DNA of 64,000 nt from positions 62,001 to 126,000 of the forward strand of contig PENC01000003.1 in assembly GCA_003674045.1 (NCBI GenBank), given 5' to 3'. Positions 53,517-61,670 of the stretch are shown here, one piece after another. The translations under genes were made by a program, and so were the position numbers. How positions within the stretch are numbered: position 1 is the stretch's first letter; the number at the start of each line of letters is the position of its first letter. Source of the DNA: Streptomyces griseocarneus (GTDB lineage Bacteria > Actinomycetota > Actinomycetes > Streptomycetales > Streptomycetaceae). Under the pieces are notes generated by a model. That model searched no databases, had not been told where the DNA came from, and was given only the letters and a program-made list of their open reading frames with translations.

Positions 53517-53768
53517 GACGTCCTGCCCGTCATTTCCCGCAAGGGATCACTCGACAACCACGGCCTGGGCAGGCTCCGCTACGTCGTCGAGCAGGCCTTC
53601 GCACTGCTGCACCAGTTCAAGCGCCTCGCCGTCCGCTGGGAACGGCGCCTCGAACTCCACGACGCCCTCGTCTCCCTCGCCCGCGGCTTCCTCTGCTGGA
53701 GACGCGTGAACAAGCACCAGCCATGGTCCTCTTACGAGCCATTAGTCTCGATTCGTCAGTGGTCGTGA
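53517..53768 (+). pseudogene. IS5-family transposase, C-terminal remnant
   Basis: From just after the polymerase stop, one frame reads LPVISRKGSLDNHGLGRLRY, then VVEQAFALLHQFKRLAVRWE and ALVSLARGFLCWRRV, the C-terminal third of actinobacterial IS5-type DDE transposases including the catalytic Glu region. The N-terminal part, start and left inverted repeat are missing. It ends close to the IS1380 element. Confidence 0.75.
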
Positions 53769-53778
53769 GTGCGTGACT

Positions 53779-55483
53779 GGCTTATTGGTTCGCCCCGTTT
53801 GTTCCGCGTGATCGTGTGCGGGGCCGTCGCGTGTCGCTGCGGCTGCGCCGGGGTTCCACGGCACCCGGAGGTGGTGCGGTTGTACTCCTTTCCTGGCTTC
53901 GTCGGGGCGGGGCCGGCTGTCAGGTGACGATCGGCAGGGCGGTCAGCCGTTGCCAGCAGGTGGTGAACGCCGTTGCCCAGGGCCAGGTTGTCTCGATCCG
54001 CAGGAAGCGGCGGCGGGCGTGGTCGGCGAGGCGGGCGGGCAGGTGGTAAAGGCGGAAGCGCATGGTGTCCGGCTCGGCACCGGCCAGACCGTCGATGTCG
54101 TGCAGGGCCAGCAGCCGCACCCATGCGTCAAGATCGGCGGCGAGGTTCGCGGCGAGCATCCAGCCGCAGTTGACCTCCCACGATGCGGAGGGCAGGTTGC
54201 CCAGCCCCATCGCCTTGTTGGTGCGCGCCCGGTCTTCCACGGACGCGTGCGAGCGGTGCAGCACGTCCAGGAACTGGCTGTGGCCCGAGCCGGCGATGCC
54301 CCACATGCGGCGGATGTTGGTCGCGGTGACGCAGTAGCGCCAGCCGGTCTTCTTCTCGAAGCGGGTGAGTTTCTTCAGGTGCCGCCGGGTAGGACGCACC
54401 CGGCGCACGATCAGCCGCATCCCCTCCGGCCAGCCCTCCCGGGTGTTCAGTCCCGTCAACTCCGCAACGAAGTAGCCCTCTTGGACGGTGCCGTCCTGGT
54501 GCAGGGATGCCTCCCACGCAGCCTCGGGCAGCTGGGCAATGGCCTGCTCGTCCTCTTCGGTGATCTTCCAGCCGACCGTGTAACGCACCGTGTGGCGTGC
54601 GGTGTTCAACGCTTCGAGATGCTCCAGCAGCCCGTGGGTGGCCCCGGCCCCGTCCACCCGGATGAGGATCTTCGCAGCTGAGGAGCCGGGGATCTGGGTG
54701 AGGGCGTCGGTGAGCACGGCGATGTGGTCGGCCACCGTGTTCGTTCCGTTGCCCGGCCGCAGCATCATGGCCAGCGACTCGGTGGTGTTCGCGCACCACG
54801 CTGCCAGCGGATGGAACCCGAACGTCTTTTTGAAGGTGACCGCCGCCCCGGCCTTCTTCGACGCCGAGGCGATGACCGTGGCGTCCAGGTCGATGACGAT
54901 CCAGCCGGTCAGCCGCTTGCCTGCGACCACCAGCCACGGGAAGCCGCCCGGGCGCAGATGCAGCAGACTCCACACGTGCCGGCGCACCTTCGCCCGCACC
55001 TTTGCGATCTTCGCCAGGGCTGCCTCATCGAGCGCGGCCAGCATACGGCGGGCGGTGGAATCCGAGGCAGCAAGGCCGAACAACGGCCGGTGATGCAACT
55101 GGAGTTGCTCGGCCTCCGACAGGTTTTCAGCCCCGAGCACGATCGCGACCGCCAGTTGGACCAGCGCCCCCGCACGGTCCCGCCAGCCGACCACCGTGCT
55201 GGACGGCAGCACCTTCGCCAGCGCGTCCGTCAGCCCCGTGCGGTCCGCACAACGGCGCAGCAGCACTGCCCCGACATGCCCGATCAGCCTCTTCCCGTCA
55301 GCCACCACCGACAGCTGACGGTCCCACCCTGTACGCTCAACCACCAGAAAGGTGCCCTGACTTCTGCAGTGGATACGACCTAGACACTCGCATCCTCGCA
55401 GGTCAACGGCAGCTTTCTGCTATCTGGCCATCAGACAGCCCAATTTCGCTGAATAGCCAGGGTTAACGCGAAACCAATCAGCC
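53779..55483 (-). mobile_element. IS1380-family insertion sequence, apparently intact
   Basis: About 1.7 kb, as usual for IS1380. Candidate terminal inverted repeats are GGCTTATTGGTT at the left end and AACCAATCAGCC at the right (11 of 12 match as inverted repeat, with further CG matches inside). They enclose one long transposase gene. No clear target duplication was seen at these ends, so the boundaries are approximate. The right end abuts an older, broken IS1380 transposase. Confidence 0.6.
53920..55344 (-). CDS. IS1380-family transposase
   Basis: 474 residues, full length. The DDE-type core is recognisable: WIVIDLDATVIASASKKAGA with first Asp, ILIRVDGAGATHGLLEHLEA with second Asp, and WEVNCGWMLAANLAADLDAW with the C-terminal Glu/Asn block. 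The Arg/Trp-rich C-terminus (ARRRFLRIETTWPWATAF) is typical. The start is a GTG at 55344. No frameshift is seen, so the element may still be active. Confidence 0.92.
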   Translation of the reverse strand: MVERTGWDRQLSVVADGKRLIGHVGAVLLRRCADRTGLTDALAKVLPSSTVVGWRDRAGALVQLAVAIVLGAENLSEAEQLQLHHRPLFGLAASDSTARRMLAALDEAALAKIAKVRAKVRRHVWSLLHLRPGGFPWLVVAGKRLTGWIVIDLDATVIASASKKAGAAVTFKKTFGFHPLAAWCANTTESLAMMLRPGNGTNTVADHIAVLTDALTQIPGSSAAKILIRVDGAGATHGLLEHLEALNTARHTVRYTVGWKITEEDEQAIAQLPEAAWEASLHQDGTVQEGYFVAELTGLNTREGWPEGMRLIVRRVRPTRRHLKKLTRFEKKTGWRYCVTATNIRRMWGIAGSGHSQFLDVLHRSHASVEDRARTNKAMGLGNLPSASWEVNCGWMLAANLAADLDAWVRLLALHDIDGLAGAEPDTMRFRLYHLPARLADHARRRFLRIETTWPWATAFTTCWQRLTALPIVT

Positions 55484-56240
55484 GGGGGTTCGGGAGGGCG
55501 TGGAGCTGGTACAGGGCGTCGGTGATCGCATCGGTCCAGGGTCAGTGCTTGGCGAGGCGGAGGCGGCGGCCGGTGGTGACGGGCTGGGTGGCGGTGGAGA
55601 ACAGCCGAAGTCGCAGGTGACGGGGCTCCCAGAGCCGTGCGGTGCCGGTCCGGGCGAGCAGGGCATCCAGACCGGCAGGTCGAGGGCGATCTGGACGATC
55701 TCCAACCAGGTCTGGTTCTGCGCGGCGTCGTGCAGGGGGGAGATTGCGCAGGCCGGTGGCGCGGGCGGCGCGGATGCGGCCCTCGACACGACCCGCTGCC
55801 GGTGGCGCAGTTCGAGGGTGGCGATCGCCTCGCTGGCGGTGTTGGTGGCGAAGCAGGTCACGCATACCGTAGGCGTCGGTGAAGCGCAGTTGGCGCCGGG
55901 GTGCGACCGTTCCTTGCTCAACCGCAGCCCTTTCGGCCAGCCGGTCAGGCAGTCGCCGGCGAGTTCGGCGGCCCAGGCGCCGTCGCGGATGTCGCCGTCG
56001 GGTTCGACGGCTGGCGTCCAGGCCGAGGCCGGGACTTTCAGGACGGCTTGGTGGATGGCGTCGGTGATGGTCATGCCGACCGAGTACGACAGCCACCTTC
56101 CGCGCTGGGCGAGACAGGTGACGAACTCGTGGTTGCTGCCGCCGGAGTCGGTGCGGATCAGCGTCTGACGTCCCCGCCGGAGCCGTTTCGGCAGTTGGGC
56201 CAGGGCCAGTTTCGTGGCCGCACATCGTCTTGCGCGATCA
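55484..56240 (-). pseudogene. Degraded IS1380-family transposase, frameshifted
   Basis: Leftward from about 56240 one frame reads RTDSGGSNHEFVTCLAQRGR, LSYSVGMTITDAIHQAVL and VEPDGDIRDGAWAAELAGDC, the second-Asp region of another IS1380-type transposase. The frame then shifts: the continuation (GLRNLPPARR-like, WEPRHLRLRLFSTA) is in a different frame. The N-terminal third is absent. It differs from the intact copy and is clearly older. Its 3' end touches the intact element. Confidence 0.8.
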
Positions 56241-56582
56241 GCACAACAACGATCACACACCACCGGTCACGAACTCCCGCCACACGGCGACCAGCCAGCT
56301 CGCTACACTCGAGAACAAGCCTTTGACCAGCGGCAATAGCGAACTACAACTGGAGTGCTAACGTTGTCGGCTGATTCCGCAGGTCGCGAGATGCGGGGTG
56401 GATGGCCTACTCCAGGAAGCATCGCGGGCGGCGCCCAGTAGCGTAGGGCAGCGTTTCGGCGACGGGGGCGCGATCCTGGATGTGGCCGATTCGGAGTCCG
56501 TAGACGCGTGATGCCGTCGAGCGCTGTGTGCGCGGATGTCGGCGACGCCCGCGTCGGCTCCTCAGTTTGCGAACGGTGCGGA
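56241..56582. other. Non-coding gap between IS remnants and the azole-peptide cluster
   Basis: About 340 bp with slightly lower GC and no ORF that looks like protein. It probably contains the lost 5' end of the degraded IS and the 3' flank of the M20 gene. No tRNA or attachment site was recognised. Confidence 0.4.
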
Positions 56583-57782
56583 TCAGCCGGCGCCCAGGTC
56601 ACCGGCCAGCCCGGCCAGCAGAGCTTCACGCATTGCGGCGGTCGCGACGGCGAGGGTCGCCCGGTGGGGAAGGTATGCGTCGGTGTGGCACGCCGGCCCC
56701 ACCGGGCCGAGTCGGCCGCCGGGTTCACCGGACCCGACGAACCAGTACACGGCCGGACTCCCGAAGGCCTGGACGAGGACACTGACGTCGTCCGAGGCGA
56801 GGGCGGGCGGGACCGTGAGGTGACGCACCGGCAGTCGGCTCTCGTGCAGCGCGGCCAGACGGTCACGGACCTGCGGCGTGTTCTCCACCCGAGGAATCCG
56901 GCTGTCGTGGGTCAGCTGGACGTCCTCGTCGAAGGCGAGTCCGGCTGCGGCGGCCTCTGCCCGTACGACCGACTCGATGCGGTCGAGAATTGGCTCCCGT
57001 ACGCGTTCCGCGAAGGTGCGGATGTTCACCCTGACGGAGACGCCGGGGGCACGCAGGCCCGGTGTGGACGGTGCCACCAGCGCGGGCACGGACACCACCG
57101 CCTGCTCGAACGGGGGCACGTCACGGCCCACCACGGTGTGCAGGCGCTGGGTGAGATTCGCGGCGAACAGCACGAGGTCGGGGCCGGAATCCGGGGAGCC
57201 GGTGTGTCCGCCCGGGGCACGTGCCGTGACGGTGAGGGTGTCCGCGGCGGCGAGCGCTGTTCCGGGAGTGGAGGCGAGCACTCCGACCGGTGCCATGGCC
57301 GAGACGTGTTGGCTGAGCAGGACGTCAGGGTGCGGGATGGCCTCGACCAGGCCGTCCTCGATCATCCTGGCGGCACCGCTTCCCGCTTCCTCCGCGGGTT
57401 GCAGCACGAGGACGATCCGCCCGCCCGGCAGTTCCGGGCGGGCCGCCAGCTGTGCGGCCGCCCCGGCCAGCGCCGCTAGATGCAGGTCGTGCCCGCACGC
57501 GTGCATCACCCCCTCCACCTCGCTGGCGAAAGCGGCTTCGGTGCGCTCCTGGAGCGGCAAGGCGTCCAGCTCCGCGCGCGCCGCGACGACGGGTCCGGGG
57601 CCGCGGTCAAGCACCGCCACCAGGCCGGTTCCTCCGATCCTCCGAGTCACCGCGAAGCCCTCACGGCTGAGCACATCGGCGAGGATCCCGGTTGTGCGGT
57701 GCTCCTGGAAACCGAGTTCGGGACTGCGGTGCAGGGATTCATAGAGGGCCGGGCTCCAGTGGGGCAGCCGCAGGTCCGTCAT
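56583..57782 (-). CDS. M20-family amidohydrolase (hippurate/IAA-amino-acid hydrolase type)
   Basis: 399 residues from the ATG at 57782, which overlaps the TetR stop (ATGA). M20D features: RSPELGFQEHRTT near the N-terminus, ARAELDALPLQE, MHACGHDLHLAALAG (metal ligands Cys/His/Asp), LVLQPAEEAGSGAARM with the catalytic Glu pair, and GGHTGSPDSG at the lid. It removes acyl groups from amino acids or peptides. Being coupled to a TetR gene at the end of an azole-peptide cluster, it may trim, release or detoxify the product. Confidence 0.85.
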   Translation of the reverse strand: MTDLRLPHWSPALYESLHRSPELGFQEHRTTGILADVLSREGFAVTRRIGGTGLVAVLDRGPGPVVAARAELDALPLQERTEAAFASEVEGVMHACGHDLHLAALAGAAAQLAARPELPGGRIVLVLQPAEEAGSGAARMIEDGLVEAIPHPDVLLSQHVSAMAPVGVLASTPGTALAAADTLTVTARAPGGHTGSPDSGPDLVLFAANLTQRLHTVVGRDVPPFEQAVVSVPALVAPSTPGLRAPGVSVRVNIRTFAERVREPILDRIESVVRAEAAAAGLAFDEDVQLTHDSRIPRVENTPQVRDRLAALHESRLPVRHLTVPPALASDDVSVLVQAFGSPAVYWFVGSGEPGGRLGPVGPACHTDAYLPHRATLAVATAAMREALLAGLAGDLGAG

Positions 57783-58579
57783 CGCTCGCCCGCCGTGCGC
57801 GCCTCGGCCAGCCGCATCGGGGTCCCGGACCGCAGCGGGCGGAGCGCCAGCAGTTCCGCGACCATTCGGTCCTGATTCTCCGGCGTCGGCGGCTCGACGG
57901 GTTCGAACGCCCGGCGCAACACGGTCGCCAGCAGGCGGGAAGTTGCCTTGCACTCCTTCGGATCCTCTGCAGCGTCCGGTCGCGCGACGAAGCCGTTGAC
58001 GACGGCTTCGATGGACAACTGGCCCTCTTCGGAGCAGACCGCTTCCCGGATCAGCCCGTTCACGCCCAGCAGTTCCAGGTACTCCTGCCGCACCAGGACG
58101 GACGCGAGCGATATCCCGAGAGCGTCCGGATTCACCGGTGGAGCCACGTGGGTGCCCAGAACGCGAGCATCCCGGGTGTTGTAGGCCCGCAGCACCGGAT
58201 TGGCCATGACCCGCTGGTAGAGCACACAGCCGGCCGCGTGCAGGCTGGCGAGCCTACGGTCGTGTGACAGGTGTGCGATGAACTGGTCGTGGACCTGATC
58301 GAATTCCCGGACCAGCACATCGTCGATGATGTCTTCCTTGCTGTTCCAGTGCGTGTACACCGTCCCCTTGCCGATCCCCGCATCCGCGGCGACGTCCTGG
58401 ACGCTGACCTTCGGGTACCCGATCCGCAGCACGAGATCGACCATGGCGTCGAGAACCCGGGCGGAGCGATCGTAGTTGCCGCCCCCCTGCCTGGGACGGA
58501 ACGGACCGGTCATCGTGTTACCGAGCGGCCGGACCGTGTTCTGGTGGATGGTCATCGACATCGTCTGTTCCCCCAACAT
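57779..58579 (-). CDS. TetR-family transcriptional regulator
   Basis: 266 residues. GGGGAG six bases before the ATG at 58579 supports that start; an ATG at 58561 is possible. The HTH is VLDAMVDLVLRIGYPKVSVQ then DVAADAGIGKGTVYTHWNSK (about residues 42-90). The ligand-binding part is helical and long. It follows the SagB-type gene by 57 bp and is probably the pathway-specific regulator of the cluster. Confidence 0.88.
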   Translation of the reverse strand: MLGEQTMSMTIHQNTVRPLGNTMTGPFRPRQGGGNYDRSARVLDAMVDLVLRIGYPKVSVQDVAADAGIGKGTVYTHWNSKEDIIDDVLVREFDQVHDQFIAHLSHDRRLASLHAAGCVLYQRVMANPVLRAYNTRDARVLGTHVAPPVNPDALGISLASVLVRQEYLELLGVNGLIREAVCSEEGQLSIEAVVNGFVARPDAAEDPKECKATSRLLATVLRRAFEPVEPPTPENQDRMVAELLALRPLRSGTPMRLAEARTAGER

Positions 58580-58636
58580 CGTGTACTCCCCGTGGATGTG
58601 ATGCGTTTGGCGTCGACGAATGCGGCCTGTCCCCGT

Positions 58637-60529
58637 CTATCCGAGATCGACACTGATCGTGCCGTCGGGGCCCGGACACCCGACGATCAGTTGGAACAGC
58701 GGGGCGATCTGCGCGTCCTCGGTCACTGCTGCGACCACGTCGCCGCGCAAACTGTTGTGAATGCGCCCTGCGGCCCCCGCCGCGGCGGCTCCGAGCAGCA
58801 CCCGATGCGCGACCCGCGCGGCGGCAGCGGTGGCCGTGTGCAGCCGCTGCAGGTCGGCGGTGGCCTCGTCGGCCGGAGCCGCGACGATCACGGTCGCCGA
58901 GGCGGCGGCGTAGTCCGGCGCGAGCCAGCCCATCGCGTCCTGGCCGCGCTGGAGTTGCCTGGTGGGTGCCGAGCCCGCTCGGACCATCGCAAGATCCTGC
59001 CCGGTGACCCGATAACACCCCGGTGCCCAGCGGCCGCCCGTGTCGTCGAGGCACGGCCGGTGGACGACCAGGTACGACCTGAGAGTGTCGTTCGGGGCCG
59101 CTGCCAGCTCGGCCGGCAGCGAGCCGAGTCGGCCGACCCGGTCCGCGCCCAGGGCGTTGAACACCCGGTGTCCGGAATGTCGGCGCCGAACCAGCTCCAG
59201 ATGCCGGTCGAGCGCTGACGGATCGCCGGCATGCTGCGGTGGATCGAGCATGACCCGGCCGACCGGCCGCTCGTCCGCTCCCAGGTCGAGCAGTTCGCCC
59301 CAGGGCCCGCTGTGGCCCCGCGCGCCCAGCTCGACCACCTCGTCGACGCCGATGCCCCCGCTCTGGGCCGCGTCACCGATCGCCGCCAGGGCCAGCCCCG
59401 CCTCCTGGAGGCACAGCCGGGTCGCGTACCGATGGTAGCGATAGGAGACCTTGGTCTCACGTGCCGTCAGTACCAGGGTGACCCGCGAGCCCGGCCCCGC
59501 CGGGCCCGCCCCTTCGACTCCGGTACGGGACACCGGGAGCAGCCGCAGCTCCCCCGGCTCGATGTACCAGGCTCCGGTGTCCGTCACGAGGTAGAGCTCG
59601 ATCGGGTAGAACCCTCGCGCAGAGGCGATCCCGCGGTGCGCCCAGCCACCGGAGTGTGCGAGGGAGCCCGACTCCCAGCGCAGCGGGACGTGCACGCACC
59701 GCAGCACGGCGCGCAGCCATGCGGGTAAGCGCGGCCCCGTACCGATCTTGAGCGGACGGATCGCCGCAGGGCGTTCACCGACGAGTTCGCCGGTCGGCAG
59801 CAGCGCGGACGGGTCGAGCAGGAGTGCCCGCAGGTGTTCCGACGTCGGCCACTGATCCAGCAGCGGTGCGTCGGGGCTCGTCCGGGGACCGCTGCGGGCA
59901 AGGCCGGGCAGGGCCCGAACAGTCGGCAGCTGCCGGACGGGACGGCCGAGGAAGCGGCCCACGGCCTCCGCGGCGACCGCCGCGGCGACCACGGCCCGCT
60001 CGACCGCGCCCAGAGGCTCCGCCAGCCATCCGTCGTCGGGCGGTATCGCCACCTCGGTCCCGCCGATCCGGACCAGGACGCCCGGAGCCGTGGACAGCTC
60101 GGCCTGCACCGACAACTGGCGAAGCCCCGTATCCAGCGCCGACAGCCAGTCCGCCGGCGCGCGGACCGAGGCTTCGGCGACGAGCAGTGCCGCGCAGCGC
60201 GCATAAGGCGCGTCGTCGGCGAGGTCGGCGACAGCGAGCAGCTGGTCGGGAAGACCCGCTGGGCGCGGCCGGTCCTCACGTCGCAGCGCACCGTGGTGCT
60301 CCAGGTAGTCCAGACATCGGCCGACCGCGAGGCGCCGGGGCTCCGGCACCCTGGCCAGCAGAGCGGACTCCGCAGTCCGGCCGTCCAGCAGCGGGGCGAG
60401 GCGGTGCATCAGTGGATGCAGTTCGGCTGGGCCCCGGTAATGGCCCGTGCGGGTGGTCAGCAGCGTGCTCTCCCGGGCCGCGATCGCGTGCACGCCGGGG
60501 AGCAGCCTCGGGAACAGATCAGGTGGCAC
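58637..60529 (-). CDS. SagB-type azoline dehydrogenase, two nitroreductase-like halves
   Basis: 630 residues from a GTG at 60529, overlapping the P450 gene by 11 bp. An N-terminal winged-helix-like part (HYRGPAELHPLMHRLAPLLD) is followed by two nitroreductase-like regions. One has RGIASARGFYPIELYLV, GAWYIEPGELRLLPV and LCLQEAGLALAAIGDAA, matching SagB/ThcOx flavoenzymes. The other (about 480-630) ends RVAHRVLLGAAAAGAAGRIH and LFQLIVGCPG. SagB-type enzymes use FMN to oxidise thiazolines or oxazolines to aromatic azoles. Context with the YcaO gene supports this. Confidence 0.78.
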   Translation of the reverse strand: MPPDLFPRLLPGVHAIAARESTLLTTRTGHYRGPAELHPLMHRLAPLLDGRTAESALLARVPEPRRLAVGRCLDYLEHHGALRREDRPRPAGLPDQLLAVADLADDAPYARCAALLVAEASVRAPADWLSALDTGLRQLSVQAELSTAPGVLVRIGGTEVAIPPDDGWLAEPLGAVERAVVAAAVAAEAVGRFLGRPVRQLPTVRALPGLARSGPRTSPDAPLLDQWPTSEHLRALLLDPSALLPTGELVGERPAAIRPLKIGTGPRLPAWLRAVLRCVHVPLRWESGSLAHSGGWAHRGIASARGFYPIELYLVTDTGAWYIEPGELRLLPVSRTGVEGAGPAGPGSRVTLVLTARETKVSYRYHRYATRLCLQEAGLALAAIGDAAQSGGIGVDEVVELGARGHSGPWGELLDLGADERPVGRVMLDPPQHAGDPSALDRHLELVRRRHSGHRVFNALGADRVGRLGSLPAELAAAPNDTLRSYLVVHRPCLDDTGGRWAPGCYRVTGQDLAMVRAGSAPTRQLQRGQDAMGWLAPDYAAASATVIVAAPADEATADLQRLHTATAAAARVAHRVLLGAAAAGAAGRIHNSLRGDVVAAVTEDAQIAPLFQLIVGCPGPDGTISVDLG

Positions 60530-61670
60530 GGGTCCGCCCTTGAAGCTCGAGCCGCCGGATGGCGAGGGTGGGCAGCGGGTGGAACTCCACCGGGGCGAGC
60601 ACGGTCAGCCCGGCGAACCGGCGGATGACCGCGCGAACGGCGGCGGTCGCCTCGATCTGGGCCAGCGGACCGCCGAGGCAGTAGTGCACGCCGTGGCCGA
60701 AGGACAGGTGCCGGCGGACCGGCCGGTCGAGGAGGAACAGCTCCGGGTCCGGGTTCAACTCCGGGTCGTGGTTCGCGGACAGGATCCACGCGGAGACCAG
60801 AGCCCCGGCTGACACGGTGGTATCGGACAGCATGACGTCCTCGGCCGCGATCCGGGTCACCTGGGCGAAGGCGGGCCGGACCCGCAACGCCTCCAGCACC
60901 AGATCCTCGACCTGGTCATGTTCACGGACCCGGGCGTCCGACACCGGCTGGACGCACAGATGGTGGACCGCCGCCGCGATCAGCGAGGTGGTGGTGACGT
61001 GCCCGGCCAGCAGGATCAGGCCGGTGAGCGAGGCGATCTCGTCGATCGTCGCCGGCACGCCGTCCACCTCGGCGGTCGCCAGGCGTGACATCAGATCCCG
61101 CCCCGGCCGCGCCCGCTTCAGCTGCGCCACCTCGGCCAGGTACCGGTGCATCGCGTCCATCTGCCCGGCATCGCCGCGGCTGAACCCGATGGACCAGGTA
61201 CGGAAGCGGCCGATCTGGCCCTCGGGCAGCCCCAGGTAACGGGAGATGACCCGGATCGGCAGCGGATAGGCCAGGTCGCGGACGAGATCGAACCGGTCCG
61301 GAACCAGGCTGTCGACGAGCTCGTCGGCGATTTCGCCGATCGCCGGGACGAGGCCGCTGACCGAGGCGGGGGTAAAGGCCTGGTTGACGATCCGCCGCAT
61401 CCGGGTGTGGTCCGGTGGGTCCATCATGGTCAGGTTGCCGCGCCCGAGCTGCGCGGTGGGCGGCATCATCCGGGTCCGGTCCGAGGAGAAGAGCGCGCTG
61501 TCCGCCAGCACGGTGCGCACGTCCTCGGCCCGGAACACATGGTGCATTCCGCCGAGTTCGAGGACAGGCGTGTGGCGCCGCGCGTCGGCGAGCCAGCGCA
61601 CCAGCCTGATCCACCCCGCGCCGTCGAGTTCGGTGAGGGCCGGGAAACCGGCCGGCGTCCCGGCCCTCAC
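60519..61670 (-). CDS. Cytochrome P450
   Basis: 383 residues from a GTG at 61670 that overlaps the YcaO stop (GTGA). The P450 is complete: MMDPPDHTRMRRIVNQAFTP near the N-terminus, I-helix LLAGHVTTTSLI (AGxxTT), ExxR in LEALRVRP, and heme-ligand Cys331 in FGHGVHYCLGGPLA. It is a class I bacterial P450 needing ferredoxin from elsewhere. It probably hydroxylates or cross-links the azole peptide. Confidence 0.92.
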   Translation of the reverse strand: MRAGTPAGFPALTELDGAGWIRLVRWLADARRHTPVLELGGMHHVFRAEDVRTVLADSALFSSDRTRMMPPTAQLGRGNLTMMDPPDHTRMRRIVNQAFTPASVSGLVPAIGEIADELVDSLVPDRFDLVRDLAYPLPIRVISRYLGLPEGQIGRFRTWSIGFSRGDAGQMDAMHRYLAEVAQLKRARPGRDLMSRLATAEVDGVPATIDEIASLTGLILLAGHVTTTSLIAAAVHHLCVQPVSDARVREHDQVEDLVLEALRVRPAFAQVTRIAAEDVMLSDTTVSAGALVSAWILSANHDPELNPDPELFLLDRPVRRHLSFGHGVHYCLGGPLAQIEATAAVRAVIRRFAGLTVLAPVEFHPLPTLAIRRLELQGRTRAT

